From CAWBVG01 sp963792175 (GTDB lineage: Bacteria; Acidobacteriota; Vicinamibacteria; Vicinamibacterales; CAVVIG01), in NCBI GenBank assembly GCA_963792175.1, contig CAWBVG010000035.1:1-64000 (forward strand): 64,000 bases of DNA, written 5' to 3'. Below are positions 1 to 8,905 of this stretch, one piece after another (position 1 is the stretch's first letter; the number at the start of each line of letters is the position of its first letter). Position numbers and translations under genes: made by a program. The notes below the pieces were generated by a model. The model saw nothing but the letters and a program-made list of their open reading frames with translations. It ran no database searches and was not told where the DNA came from.

Positions 1-751
1 CGATCAGATAGCGTTGCATGGACTGGCCGACGAGCTTGGTGAAGCGCGCCGAGAATGCCGAGCGACCGAGCCCGACGCGGTGCCCGAGCTCGCTGAGGGT
101 CCAGGGCCGATGCGGTTGCTCGTGGATCAACTGAAGCGCCGGTCCGATATGCGGGTCCGCCATCGCCCCCAGCCACCCGCCTTCTCCAGGGCCGAGCGAC
201 TTGATCCAGCTGCGCAACACCTCCACGAAGAGCACCTCCGTCATTCGCGAGAGCGCGACGCGTTGGCCGGGACGCTCAACCGCCGACTCGCTCACCATGC
301 GTCGCAGAACAGCCTCGAACCAACCCCCGTCCGCGGTCGGTTTCAGGAGAAGCACGGATGGAAGCAATTCCAGCACGCTGCCGCGCAAGGGCCGCGCCAC
401 CGTGAAATTGCCGCAGATCATTGTCGTAAGCGGCGGCCCGTCGCCGCCGTGTCGAACGACGCCGATCTGTGAGGGCGCCCGATCGAGGTCCAGAATTGGC
501 AATGGCTTCGCCCGCCGGTCCGAATAGAACACGTGGGGCTCGCCGCGCGTAACGACGACAAAATCACCCTCGGTCATGTGGAGCTCCCGCCCCTCTTCGA
601 ACACGAGGGTCGCCGAGCCGCGACTGAGATAATGGAACAAGGCGTAAGGGCGCGCCGGCAACGCCAGACCCCAGGGATGGCCTAGCTCGAAGTGAAACAG
701 CAGCGTCCCGCCAAGGCGGACGCGATCAAGCACTTCCGCGAGGATATCCAT
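1..751 (-). CDS. AraC-family transcriptional regulator (3' end cut by window)
   Basis: Reading the minus strand from the ATG at 751 gives an uninterrupted ~250-residue frame that runs off the window start. The first ~195 residues look like the cupin-type sensory domain of AraC regulators (AraC-binding-like). From about residue 205 a helix-turn-helix begins with WTLSELGHRVGLGRSAFSAR, a typical first AraC HTH; the second HTH is outside the window. It is divergent from the secreted hydrolase that starts at 969, so control of that hydrolase or of the hydrolase/DUF302 group is a reasonable inference. The inducer is unknown. No frameshifts are seen, unlike the genes after 6 kb. Confidence 0.88.
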   Translation of the reverse strand, partial: MDILAEVLDRVRLGGTLLFHFELGHPWGLALPARPYALFHYLSRGSATLVFEEGRELHMTEGDFVVVTRGEPHVFYSDRRAKPLPILDLDRAPSQIGVVRHGGDGPPLTTMICGNFTVARPLRGSVLELLPSVLLLKPTADGGWFEAVLRRMVSESAVERPGQRVALSRMTEVLFVEVLRSWIKSLGPGEGGWLGAMADPHIGPALQLIHEQPHRPWTLSELGHRVGLGRSAFSARFTKLVGQSMQRYLI

Positions 752-968
752 GTCGGCGATGTTAGTCCGGCGGACGATCAGACACAATACTTGGACGATC
801 GAAGCCTACCGTCCGATATCCCTCCGCACTAACTCAGATCGCAACGGGCCGACGCCACGTTCGGCAACCATTTCGCCGCCGGCAGATGGAAGAACCGCGA
901 TCTCACTGGAAACGCCTGTCCATTCCCCCCGGACATTATTCCGTCCGACATACCAACAGGAACAATCA
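752..968. promoter_or_regulatory. Divergent intergenic region between AraC regulator and hydrolase
   Basis: This 217-bp gap separates two head-to-head genes, the normal position for an AraC operator and both promoters. The plus frame is open from 750, but no family-like sequence precedes the signal peptide at 969, so I read 752-968 as non-coding. No convincing -35/-10 pair or direct repeat was identified by eye. Confidence 0.4.
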
Positions 969-1739
969 ATGCTAAATTTCCTACTTTCAGCAGCCACCGT
1001 ACTCCTGGCCGGATCGACAATGGTCGGCCCCGCCCATTCCGCCGAACTGCCTAAGGGAGCAGCCCACAACATCGTGCTCGTGCACGGTGCTTTCGTGGAC
1101 CAGACGAGCTGGCAGCCGGTTGCCGATATTCTCACGAAGAAAGGCTACAACGTCACGCTCGTCGAAAATCCGCTCACTTCGCTCGCCGCAGACGTTGATG
1201 CCACCAAACAGGCGCTCGCGAAGCAGGACGGCAGGACCGTTCTGGTCGGCCACTCATGGGGTGGGATCGTCATCACGCAAGCAGGGGACGATCCCAAGGT
1301 TTCGGCGCTGGTTTATGTCTCCGCGTTCGCGCCCAACGTCGGAGAGTCTCTGGCGTCGCTGTCCAAAGCCGGCCCGCCGACCGAAGGCGGCAACGCTATT
1401 CATCCCGACGACAAGGGCAACCTCTACATCGACCCGAAGGTGTTTCCTTCCGCGGTCGCGGCTGATCTTCCCCCGGAGATCGCCGCGCACCTGGCTGCCT
1501 CGCAACTTCCGTTAAATCACGTTGCGTTCGAGGCTCCGGTCACCATTGCGGCTTGGCGCGACAAGCCGACATTCGATGTGATCAGCACCAAGGACAAGTT
1601 GCTCGCGCCCGAGGCCCAGAAGTTGTTCGCAGCGAGGATGAAGGCGCAGATAACGGAAGTCGCCGGCAGCCATGCCTCGCTCGTCGTCCATGCGAAGCAA
1701 GTCGCTGAGGTCATCGAAAAGGCAGCGCTCGTGAAGTGA
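969..1739 (+). CDS. Secreted alpha/beta-fold hydrolase
   Basis: This is a 256-residue alpha/beta hydrolase. The start at 969 is preferred over the open frame from 750 because AGGAAC lies about 6 nt upstream and the protein then begins with a signal peptide (MLNFLLSAATVLLAGS..., Ala-rich cleavage near AHSA). The oxyanion region is HGAFVDQTSW, the nucleophile elbow is GHSWGG, and the C-terminal His is in GSHASLV. The architecture resembles small esterase/RsbQ/hydroxynitrile-lyase-like hydrolases; substrate is unknown. The protein is probably periplasmic. It is divergent from the AraC regulator and followed by a strong hairpin. Confidence 0.85.
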   Translation: MLNFLLSAATVLLAGSTMVGPAHSAELPKGAAHNIVLVHGAFVDQTSWQPVADILTKKGYNVTLVENPLTSLAADVDATKQALAKQDGRTVLVGHSWGGIVITQAGDDPKVSALVYVSAFAPNVGESLASLSKAGPPTEGGNAIHPDDKGNLYIDPKVFPSAVAADLPPEIAAHLAASQLPLNHVAFEAPVTIAAWRDKPTFDVISTKDKLLAPEAQKLFAARMKAQITEVAGSHASLVVHAKQVAEVIEKAALVK

Positions 1740-1746
1740 CGGTACT

Positions 1747-1772
1747 GCTCCCGGCGCTTTCGCGCCGGGAGC
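1747..1772 (+). terminator. GC-rich hairpin after hydrolase gene
   Basis: An 11-bp perfect stem (gctcccggcgc / gcgccgggagc) with loop tttc begins 8 bp after the stop at 1739. There is no U-tract, so it is either a weak or Rho-assisted terminator or an mRNA-stabilising hairpin. Confidence 0.6.
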
Positions 1773-1848
1773 GCACCGGCTCGCTCAGAGGAATGCAGAA
1801 CGCATTTCCCCCACTCGATTATTTCATGCCAAGCATCCGGAGGATAAC

Positions 1849-2724
1849 ATGACTCAACTCGCCATCGCGAACGAAGACGTCGCCACGCTCGAGACGGCGC
1901 CGACGCATTACGTCGAAGGCCACGGAATCCGCTTCGCCTATCGCCGCCTCGGGCCATCGACCGGAACGCCGTTGATTCTCCTGCAGCACTTCTCGGGCAA
2001 CATCGATGCATGGGATCCCGCCGTCGTCAACGCCCTCGCCGCCGATCGCCCTGTAATCGCCTTCGACAACGCCGGGGTCGGCCTCTCGACCGGTCAAACA
2101 CCCGACAATGTCGCGACGATGGCACGAGACGCGGTCGATTTCATCAACGTGCTCGGCCTCTCCGAAGTCGACCTGCTGGGCTTTTCCCTCGGCGGCTGCG
2201 TCGCCCAACAGATCGCCGCCGAGCATGGACGGCTGGTCCGCAAGCTCATCCTCGTCGGCACCGCGCCGAAAGGCGGAGAGGAACATCTGTTAGCGGTTCT
2301 CCAGCAGGCGTTTTCCCAAACCGATGCGCCGGACCCCCGCCTGCCGCTGTTCTTCACGAAGTCGTCCGCCAGCCGGTCGTCCGGCCTGGCGTTCCTGAAG
2401 CGGACGAAGGTGCGTAAGGACGATCGGGACATCGATAACGGCAGCGCGGTAACCGATCCGCAGGCCAAGGCGCTGATCACCTGGTGCGCCACACCTGATC
2501 CCGAGCACGCCATTCTGCGCGCCATCCGCCAGCCCGCTCTTGTGGTCAGCGGCAGCCACGACACCATGCTGCCCGCGAACAACGCCTACGCAATGTTCAA
2601 GGAACTCAGCAACGCTCAGCTGGTCCTCTATCCCGATTCAGGGCACGGCGCCCTGTTTCAGCACCACGAGATGTTCGTCAGCCACGTCCGGACCTTCCTG
2701 GATGCACAGCCCGCGGCTGCATGA
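1849..2724 (+). CDS. Alpha/beta hydrolase
   Basis: A complete 291-residue alpha/beta hydrolase with an ATG preceded by GGAGG about 7 nt upstream. The triad is visible: nucleophile Ser in GFSLGG (about residue 105), Asp in SGSHDTMLP (about residue 243), His in DSGHGALF (about residue 265). The oxyanion loop is LLQHFSGNIDAWD. No signal peptide is present, so it should be cytoplasmic. It has the general look of chloroperoxidase/haloperoxidase-like or ester hydrolases often found next to AraC or SDR genes. The substrate cannot be told from sequence. It lies between the secreted hydrolase and a DUF302 gene on the same strand. Confidence 0.87.
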   Translation: MTQLAIANEDVATLETAPTHYVEGHGIRFAYRRLGPSTGTPLILLQHFSGNIDAWDPAVVNALAADRPVIAFDNAGVGLSTGQTPDNVATMARDAVDFINVLGLSEVDLLGFSLGGCVAQQIAAEHGRLVRKLILVGTAPKGGEEHLLAVLQQAFSQTDAPDPRLPLFFTKSSASRSSGLAFLKRTKVRKDDRDIDNGSAVTDPQAKALITWCATPDPEHAILRAIRQPALVVSGSHDTMLPANNAYAMFKELSNAQLVLYPDSGHGALFQHHEMFVSHVRTFLDAQPAAA

Positions 2725-2786
2725 CACCCGGCGCGTTCCGACGCGATCAGACGCACTTTATCCATGAGAGTTGTTACGGAGGACAA

Positions 2787-3281
2787 ATGACAATCGCTAA
2801 AGTCGAGGTGGAGCGTTTCAGCCTCACGAGCTTAAAACCATTCGACGCTGTTGTGGCCGCGCTCAAGTCGGCGGTCGGGCAACCCAACATGGTCGAATTT
2901 TTCAAGGAGACGAGGGCGACAAATTCCTTCCCGGATTTGGAGCGCGTTGTGCAAAGCGGCCTCGGCCGAACGGGCCTTATGCTCTTCGCGGAATTCGACT
3001 TGGGCGACATTCTGCGTCGCGAAACTGGATCCAAGACGCCTAAGATCATACGGCTTGTGGTCGGCAATCCACTCATCATGAAAGAAATGGTCAAGCACGT
3101 GCCCGATGCTGGATCTTACGCTCCAGTCACAGTGCTCATTGATGAGCGTCCCGATGGCGTGCACGTCTCTTATGACAAAATGGAGAGTTATCTGCTGCAT
3201 TATGGCAGCTCGGAAGCCCTTGCCGTCGCCCGAAATCTCGATGCGAAAATCACAACCTTGCTACGCGAATGTGCAAGCTAA
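2787..3281 (+). CDS. DUF302-family protein
   Basis: A 164-residue cytoplasmic protein. The start at 2787 follows GGAGG at a 5-nt spacing; upstream in-frame codons (from 2721) lack family-like sequence. It matches the DUF302 pattern: an N-terminal beta-hairpin and helix (FDAVVAALKSAVGQ), a central FAEFDLGDIL, then IRLVVGNPLIMKEMVKHVPD followed by YAPVTVLIDE and a C-terminal helix. DUF302 proteins are small alpha/beta proteins of unknown function. It probably belongs to the same transcription unit as the hydrolase ending at 2724. Confidence 0.8.
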   Translation: MTIAKVEVERFSLTSLKPFDAVVAALKSAVGQPNMVEFFKETRATNSFPDLERVVQSGLGRTGLMLFAEFDLGDILRRETGSKTPKIIRLVVGNPLIMKEMVKHVPDAGSYAPVTVLIDERPDGVHVSYDKMESYLLHYGSSEALAVARNLDAKITTLLRECAS

Positions 3282-3405
3282 AACGTCCTGATGACGTCTT
3301 CGGCCGATGGAAGTGAGTGACTCATACGCAATCGCGCGAACGCGAAGGGCGACGTCATGACGCGAGCCAGACGAATGGCCATTAAACCTGAAGGGAATTC
3401 CTGAC

Positions 3406-3670
3406 ATGTACAAGACACTTCTTGCCACCCTCACCGCCACGGCTCTTTCCACCGGGGCTGTCGCGGCTGCTCCCGCCGTCAGGGCAGAGCCGCTGGATGC
3501 TGCGACCCTTAGCGCGATAAAATCGAAGTTCGGCAGGCTCATGGAATTGGCCAACAACCACGATTTCAAGGCTCTGCATGGGATGTTCTGGCAATCGCCC
3601 TCGACCCTATTGGTGGCGAAGAGCGCGATCCAGTCCGAGGGGAACTGGGCCGGCTTTTGGGGCAACGAGG
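3406..3670 (+). pseudogene. Secreted SnoaL/NTF2-like protein, truncated by IS insertion
   Basis: The frame begins with a clear signal peptide (MYKTLLATLTATALSTGAVA) and continues with DAATLSAIKSKFGRLMELAN and HDFKALHGMFW, which resembles the first helix pair of SnoaL/NTF2-like proteins. It reads ~88 codons and then enters the left inverted repeat of the IS6-family element at 3671. The open frame continues to 3816 only by reading IS sequence. The missing C-terminal half is not found on the other side of the element. Confidence 0.6.
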
Positions 3671-3685
3671 GGCACTGTCACGTTG
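3671..3685 (+). repeat. IS6-family left terminal inverted repeat
   Basis: GGCACTGTCACGTTG is a perfect inverse match to positions 4475-4489. The IS6-family GGCACTG terminus is a hallmark of the group. Confidence 0.9.
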
Positions 3686-3725
3686 TTGACTTGTGGTTGC
3701 ACCAACGCTCTGGAGGCACATTCGA

Positions 3726-4439
3726 TCAGGCGGCGATACCCAGTCCGGCAGCGTTCCTCCACACGGTCATCGCCTCGGTGCGAAGTGCCCGATATTCGCA
3801 AGCTGAAAGGCTGTGACGGGGAAAATGGAAGAGGTTGGCGATGGGATCGTGGATTGAAACGAAGCGTTGGAGATGGCGGGCGGATTTGAACCGCTTCATG
3901 ACCCGCTCCCTTCGCCTGGTCGGTTGATGCGAATTCTCGGCCCGGTTGTTCAGGCCCTTGTGCTGTCGGTGCTCGAATTTCATGCCCATGCCGGTGCGTG
4001 CAGCACCGTAGGACCTTAGCTTGTCGGTGACCAGCACACGCGGAGCACGGGCCTGTTTGCGCATGAGTTTGCGCAGCAATCGTTCGGCAGCCCGCCTGTC
4101 GCGGCGGCTCTGCACCAGAGCATCAAGCACGAAGCCATCCTGGTCAACGGCGCGCCAAAGCCAGTGCCTTTCCCCATTGATGATAACGACGACTTCATCG
4201 AGATGCCACTTGTCACCGAACTGCGGTGCGCGCCGCCGAATGGTGTTGGCAAAATTCCGACCAAACTTTTCAGCCCAGCGCCGAACCGTTTCATGGCTCA
4301 CGATAAGTCCACGAGCCGCCAGCAGATCTTCGACCATTCTCAGACTGAGCGGGAACCGGAAATAGAGCCAGACGGCATGTGAAATGATCTCGGCCGGAAA
4401 ACGGTGGCCACGATACAGAGAATTTCGAAGCTTGCTCAT
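3726..4439 (-). CDS. IS6-family DDE transposase
   Basis: A 237-residue transposase. The start at 4439 (MSKLRNSLYRGHRFP) is chosen because it gives the usual family length and lies just inside the right repeat; the open frame upstream to 4730 is foreign sequence. An N-terminal HTH region (SLRMVEDLLAARGLIVSHET) is followed by the DDE catalytic core: first Asp in KWHLDEVVV, second Asp in VLVTDKLRSYGAA, Glu in NNRAENSHQP. All three residues are intact, so the enzyme is probably active. It catalyses replicative transposition and IS6-type targeted conservative recombination. Confidence 0.93.
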   Translation of the reverse strand: MSKLRNSLYRGHRFPAEIISHAVWLYFRFPLSLRMVEDLLAARGLIVSHETVRRWAEKFGRNFANTIRRRAPQFGDKWHLDEVVVIINGERHWLWRAVDQDGFVLDALVQSRRDRRAAERLLRKLMRKQARAPRVLVTDKLRSYGAARTGMGMKFEHRQHKGLNNRAENSHQPTRRRERVMKRFKSARHLQRFVSIHDPIANLFHFPRHSLSACEYRALRTEAMTVWRNAAGLGIAA

Positions 4440-4474
4440 CTGGCCGGAATAACTGGAAACTCTGACCGAGACGT

Positions 4475-4489
4475 CAACGTGACAGTGCC
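4475..4489 (-). repeat. IS6-family right terminal inverted repeat
   Basis: CAACGTGACAGTGCC is the exact reverse complement of positions 3671-3685 and marks the other end of the element. Confidence 0.9.
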
Positions 4490-4651
4490 GAGAAGCCTGT
4501 TCCATTGAGGGGGGAGAAAAGAAGTCTGCGTCGTGCCATCGTGAGCCTCCTGCGAGGGAAGGCCCCACGATATCGGTCCCAGTCAGCCTCAGCCACAGTG
4601 GCGTGAGGCCGGTCACACGCCCCCCGGCTTTAGTGCCCGGTTTGTTCTCAC

Positions 4652-4760
4652 GAGTGGTCCATGATGATGACTTTCGTGTCGCCACCCCGTTATAGTCGAA
4701 CCAGCCGGGGCGCACGATCGTATAGGGCAAGCCGCTGACGCGAACTGTGGACGAACAACC
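4652..4760 (-). pseudogene. Remnant of SDR / NAD(P)H-binding oxidoreductase
   Basis: On the minus strand a short stretch reads VSGLPYTIVRPGWFDYN, a signature of atypical short-chain dehydrogenases (NmrA/SDR family, the xxYTIVRPG segment). Downstream, after a one-base shift, GGDTKVIIMDHS follows and then a stop. No Rossmann GxxGxxG N-terminus is present nearby. It is therefore a fragment left beside the IS element, not a working gene. Confidence 0.5.
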
Positions 4761-5016
4761 GCCGCACCGTGAGCCGAGCGGATCAAACTACTGAATTCCT
4801 TTAACATGTCCATAAAGGCTGCAGGACTGCTTGATAATTAAGCACAATGCTTTAATAAAATAGCAAAAAAGCCGATAACGCGCGCAATTCGTTTTACTTT
4901 GGGAGCGTGATGCCGAGCATGTAGCAATACGGCCTGTTTTTCATCTACTGGCTCGGTTGGTATCTGTTCTCCCCCGGTGACGAATATGAAGCGGGTATCT
5001 CCCTGTCTCGATCTGC
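4761..5016. other. AT-rich non-coding stretch at a compositional boundary
   Basis: This segment contains an AT-rich block around 4835-4900 (runs such as ctttaataaaatagcaaaaaa) unlike the GC-rich sequence on both sides. No open frame here resembles a protein family. It separates the IS/SDR remnant from the actinobacterial-like fragment. Confidence 0.4.
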
Positions 5017-5857
5017 TCATCTGGCCCTACCGAGCGAGTCTAGTAGTCGCAGTGGCGGAAGTCGGAGAGATGGCCGGGAGATCAGCGACCATAGACCGTG
5101 ATCAGGGCGATCAGGCCCAGCGCGACCAGGCGACCGGTCTCGTCCAAGGTCGTCAGCAGCCAGACCCGGCGACGGCGCCGAGCGGGTTCTGGACCCGTGT
5201 CCCGAGCATCGCCCGCTCACCCAGGGTGAAGCCGGCGCCGAGCGGCTATCGGGCCGGCGAAGATCCCGAGGAGCTCGAGCGGCCCGGATGCGTCAGGCGC
5301 CGAGGCAGAGGCCGGGGCGCCGAGCGTAGAGGCCCTTCTCCGCCCGTCCCGGCCGCAGGTCGAGAAGGTTGAAGGGTGCCGTAGCGGGGCAGCAGGGCGA
5401 CGTCGGCGAGGTAGGAGAGCGACTGGCGTCCGGTGGACCGCTGACGACATCAGCGGCAAGCGCCAGCGCCCCGATCGCCTTGATCGCCCCGGTCGAGAGG
5501 CGCCCCGAGCGAAGCGCCTCGGCGCTTAACCTCGCCAGCCGCGGGGGGATCCCCTCCGTCTCCCAGCCCAAGCGAATCATCGAGGAATCCGAGGAAGGCG
5601 ACCCCGATCACGTAGGTGATCCAGCGCGGAGGTCGGGATCGAGCAGGTCGAGGTCGGCGCGATCGTCGAGGAAGGCGAGCGGCGCCAGGGCGACCAGCGC
5701 GGAGGTCGTGATCACCGCGCCGAGCGGGAAGGCGAGCAGCGCACCCCGGTAGTTCTTCGCGGGTCAGGTTCTGCGTCGAGAAGCCCGCGGATGCCCTGCG
5801 GGGATGACCAGCGGACCGAACCCGCTCTGCGCCAGCCGGGAAGCCGACCCAGGTCAC
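5017..5857 (-). pseudogene. MraY/WecA-family sugar-1-phosphate transferase, frameshifted
   Basis: Read across several frames on the minus strand, the segment gives GALLAFPLGAVITTSALVAL, WITYVIGVAFLGFLDDSLG, NLLDLRPGRAEK, GERAMLGDTG and a C-terminus ending PPLRLLDSLGR. FLDD and the NLLD...GDTG motifs are those of polyprenyl-phosphate N-acetylhexosamine-1-phosphate transferases (MraY/WecA, GT4 membrane family). The LDSLGR ending is what I associate with actinobacterial members. At least four frameshifts occur in ~840 bp. The GTG start at 5857 overlaps the preceding stop by 4 bp, so the segment comes from a once-intact operon. It is either decayed or badly sequenced, and compositionally foreign to the rest. 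Confidence 0.55.
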
Positions 5858-6020
5858 TTGCCCTGGCCGCCGCCGGCGTGGGCCGAGCCACCTCCGGTCG
5901 ATCCGCCGCCGGCGCCGCCGTTCTGCGGCGCCGGGGAGGGCCTCACCGGCCGGGGGTGAGCAGATCGGGAAGGAGGCGGTCGAGCGGTCCCCTTGATGCC
6001 GAAATTGCCCCCTGCCACCG
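5854..6020 (-). pseudogene. C-terminal fragment of a Gly-rich protein
   Basis: The minus-strand frame ending at 5854 reads PSPAPQNGGAGGGSTGGGS and ends AGGGQGK. It is a low-complexity Gly/Ser-rich tail stopping 4 bp into the start of the MraY-like fragment. The N-terminal part is lost at the junction near 6020-6030. Nothing more can be said about function. Confidence 0.35.
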
Positions 6021-6024
6021 AGCA

Positions 6025-6176
6025 GGTCGGACCACGGGCAGCCCCTCGCCGAAGAAGACGATGCCGACGGCCTGGAGAGGACCGTCGACCGCAGCGGCAG
6101 CCGGGATCAGGCCGCCGAGGAGGGGATGTCCGATCGGAGGTGTGACATCGAAGTGAAAGGTCGCGACCTCCATCAT
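6025..6176 (-). CDS. 5' fragment of neutral/alkaline ceramidase-like protein
   Basis: From the ATG at 6176 (a second ATG follows at 6173) the frame reads TFHFDVTPPIGHPLLGG, then VDGPLQAVGIVFFGEGLPVV, and then loses similarity near 6025. This N-terminal pattern (DVTPP.GHPL.GG, later V.GPL.A..VV) is that of neutral ceramidase-like proteins common in Acidobacteriota and Planctomycetota. The start overlaps the FemAB stop as ATGA, so it was the next gene of the operon. The remaining ~400 codons are missing, which marks the junction. Confidence 0.5.
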
Positions 6177-7201
6177 TGCGGGTCGATCGAGCTGTGCCAT
6201 CTTTCGGAGCAATCGTCCACCCAATCGCGCGGAATCGCTGTGGCGCTCTCGAGGCGGCGTTCGCCGCTGGCTGCCGCGTAGATTCGAAAATACGGCGTCT
6301 GGAGGCCGCCAAAATCGCGCAGCGCCGCCTCGACGCCACGAATCATCGACCCCTCGAAGTCGAACTTTCGGGACGTCCGGCTGGCCGCCCGTATCGCCTC
6401 CCACAGTAACAGCGTCTGAGCGCCGCTCTGGCGGAGATCCGGGTCGGCTCCCCCGAGGAGGTAGATGGCGCAGTCGGCGTCGTACACGATATAGACGCCT
6501 GCATGCGCACGGCCCTGCGTATCTTCCGCTACGAGGGCGAGACGGCCGGCGTTGCGGGCACAGGCCGCATCCACCCGCCCGAGCTGTTCGACGGAGTAGG
6601 GGAGTGCCAGCGCCTGCCGGTTCATCGTCAGAGGCACTCAGGCGAAAAACATCCTCGACCGAGGCCTCCCGGACCCGCAAGCCATGTTTGGGCGCATTGC
6701 GAATGGTGGTTCGAGCCGTCTTGCGCAAGGCATCCCAGATGGCATCCAACGCGTCAAGAGTCGGGAGCACGTACGTATATCGCGTCGTCTGCTCAAATCC
6801 ATTCCAGTAGAACGGGAGCCAGTTGGTGAAGCTTTCATGGAAGTGATGGCTCACGTAAGGAACTTCCGGCAACTGCTGAATCAGTTCTTCGATGAGTCGG
6901 TGCTCCAGGGAGAGCCGCTCCGCGGTACTTCGCCGAGGTCGGCGCGAGCAGGATACCTAATTTCTGCGTGAGCGGGGGCATGCCGATGATCCGTTGCCCC
7001 GCGATCTCCTGATACGTGATGGGCCATGCCGCACGGATATCGTCGCCTTCGCGCACGGCTAGTATGTCGTAGTTATCGGGCGCAAACGGCGTCCAGCCAC
7101 CATCTGCGGCAATAGATGGAGCCGTGCGGCGATGCGCTCACAAAGCGATCGTAGGCATCTTCCGGGACGGTCGGGATGGTCGGTGAATTCGCGGTGTGCA
7201 C
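6173..7201 (-). CDS. FemAB-like GNAT transferase (frameshifted)
   Basis: Three one-base shifts separate four in-order pieces of a ~343-residue protein. They are: IPTVPEDAYDRFVSAS..., DDIRAAWPITYQEIAGQRII, then SFTNWLPFYWNGFEQTTRYT, and finally a GNAT half with FDFEGSMIRGVEAALRDFGG. This is the FemAB-like/GNAT family found in exopolysaccharide loci, which transfers acyl or aminoacyl groups. I take the GTG at 7201 as start (VHTANSPTIPTV), giving normal family length. It follows the formyltransferase by 23 bp and is coupled by ATGA to the ceramidase-like fragment. It probably N-acylates an amino sugar of the glycan; donor and acceptor are unknown. Confidence 0.72.
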
Positions 7202-7224
7202 AGCAGGATTTCGCGGCGGAGACT

Positions 7225-8214
7225 CTAGCGCCCCGCGATTGCGAATCGATAGTATCGCAGGCGGCTGGCTGCGCTGGTATCGAGCTCGAGACGGATCATT
7301 TCCCTCGCGATGCGCGACGAAATAGCCTTGCCGATCGTGCGAAACCGTTCCAGGTGCAACGGAAACGCGCTCCGGCGCCATGTCGCGCACCGCCCAGCGC
7401 AATCCTGAATGGGGACCGCCTGGCACGGGGACGGCATCGAGCCACTCCCCGGTGCCACGCATGACGTGCCACACGTGTTCAAGCCGCCAATGATCCCAAT
7501 CGAATCAGCGGTTGTTCCGTTTGACATTCCGCGCGCGGGGGAACCGACGTCCTTTGGCTGCGGTCGCGGAGTCGCGCGATCGGCAGCGAGATCGTTGAGG
7601 GCGCCGACCATCAGTCGGGCGCCGATGCCAATGGCGCGCTCCGACAAACTCGCGAATGGCAGCCCCAGGTCGAATCGGAAACGTTTCTTGCGCCAGGATG
7701 TCGCCCGTATCCTCGCCCTCGTCGATAGCATGAACGGTCACGCCGCCGTGTGCGCTCCATATAGTCGTCCTGCCAGAACCAGGGTTGGGTCCACGATACT
7801 TGGGGAGCGCTGACGGGTGCAGGTGATAGCTCCGAGTCGGGCGAGCGCACATGTTGCTGGATGCAGCAACTGCGACATCGACGCCACGCAGAGGATGTCC
7901 GGCCGAAGCCGGTTGACGAATTCGTTGAGTTCGTCAGCGGCGTTTCGAGTCAGGAAAAAGAACGGCACGTTGCTGGCCTCGCTGATCGACCTCAAGACCG
8001 ACTTGTATGGCGGCGGTGGTGGGATGAGCCGCCTTCGCGCCCGTCCCAGAAACCGTCGAATCGGATTCGGCGATGGCTGGTCCGACGGTCGCGCCCACCC
8101 CCTCGGCGCAGACTCCACGATGCCGATCAACGAATGCGCGGCGCCGACAGCCCGCAACGGCGCGGTCGTCAAGTCGCCATTCTGTCCGATGAAAACGGCA
8201 CGCAGCTTGGTCAA
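7225..8214 (-). CDS. Formyltransferase-family protein (sugar or Met-tRNA type; frameshifted)
   Basis: A ~330-residue formyltransferase fold broken by about five shifts. The N-terminus MTKLRAVFIGQNGDL (TTG start at 8214) is followed by RPDILCVASMSQLL, then LHPSALPKYRGPNP, DEGEDTGDILAQE, and a C-terminal WHVMRGTGEWLDAV. The catalytic Asn-His-Asp set is recoverable: the sequence reads ATCACCTGCACCCG where ATCAACCTGCACCCG would give INLHPS, pointing to a single missing A near 7831. Members in glycan loci N-formylate amino sugars (WbkC/VioF/ArnA-like) from 10-formyl-THF. The context favours that role over Met-tRNA formylation. Confidence 0.7.
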
Positions 8215-8255
8215 CTACTTCGGGGTCTCGATCAGCACAAACACTTCATCGATCG

Positions 8256-8905
8256 TCATAGCGCAACGCCAAGTCGTCGAAAGAGATCCTCCTTCGATGT
8301 CCCCGCTAGCGAGTAGTAGCCGAGATACTCGTGTGTGTTCTGTGTTCCTTTGCGTCCGTCGCGTTGAGCGTTTTGAGTAGTCGCGCCGGGATCCGCCGAC
8401 GACGCAGTAGCCCATGGGAAAACTCTCGGTGACAACTGCGCCAGCAGCGACAACCGTGTGATCTCCGAGTCGAACGCCCGGCAACACGACTGCGTTCATC
8501 CCTATCCAACAGTAGCGCCCAATTCGAATCGGTTCGGTTCGAATGTGCTCCGTCAGATCGTCCAAGGAATGATCGGCGCTGATCAGGCCGACATTGGGCG
8601 CAACGACGGTGTAGTCACCGATTTCGATGCCGTTGATCCCCTGGATGTAGCAACCCGGCGAGAGACCGGGAGCCGTACCAATACCGATCTTGATCCGGCG
8701 GACATCTGACACAACCGACGACAAATGCATCGGCCAGTACGTTTTCTCGATTAAAGCCCAGGCATTTCTGAAAAAACCAACATCGGAACGTGACACCCGC
8801 GGCAGTTCCGGCGGTCCGAGCGATATCGTGGCCCAGAGGGAGCTTCATCAGCACAATCTCTGGAATCGACAACATCCACTTAATTGCCCGCTTGAAGAGC
8901 TTCAT
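8256..8905 (-). CDS. Left-handed beta-helix (hexapeptide) acyltransferase (frameshifted)
   Basis: The start at 8905 (MKLFKRAIKWMLSIPE) overlaps the Wzt stop as ATGA. After one shift near 8750 the main frame shows hexapeptide repeats: GCYIQGINGIEIGDYTVVAP, ISADHS (catalytic His), IGRYCWIGMNAVVLPGV, and LGDHTVVAAGAVV. This is the WcaF/maltose-O-acetyltransferase type. A second shift near 8400 gives the usual VVGGIPARLLK end, and a third leads to a stop at 8256, so the C-terminus is uncertain. It most likely O- or N-acetylates a sugar of the exported polymer using acetyl-CoA. Confidence 0.75.

Larger units (their letters stand above)
3671..4489 (-). mobile_element. IS6-family insertion sequence (~819 bp)
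   Basis: A complete element is bounded by 15-bp perfect terminal inverted repeats, GGCACTGTCACGTTG, with outer ends at 3671 and 4489. Length and the single DDE transposase on the minus strand fit the IS6/IS26 family (about 0.8 kb). The 8-bp flanks are caacgagg (3663-3670) and gagaagcc (4490-4497). They do not match, so no target-site duplication is visible. This suggests that deletion, recombination between two copies, or an assembly join has removed one original flank. Confidence 0.9.
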
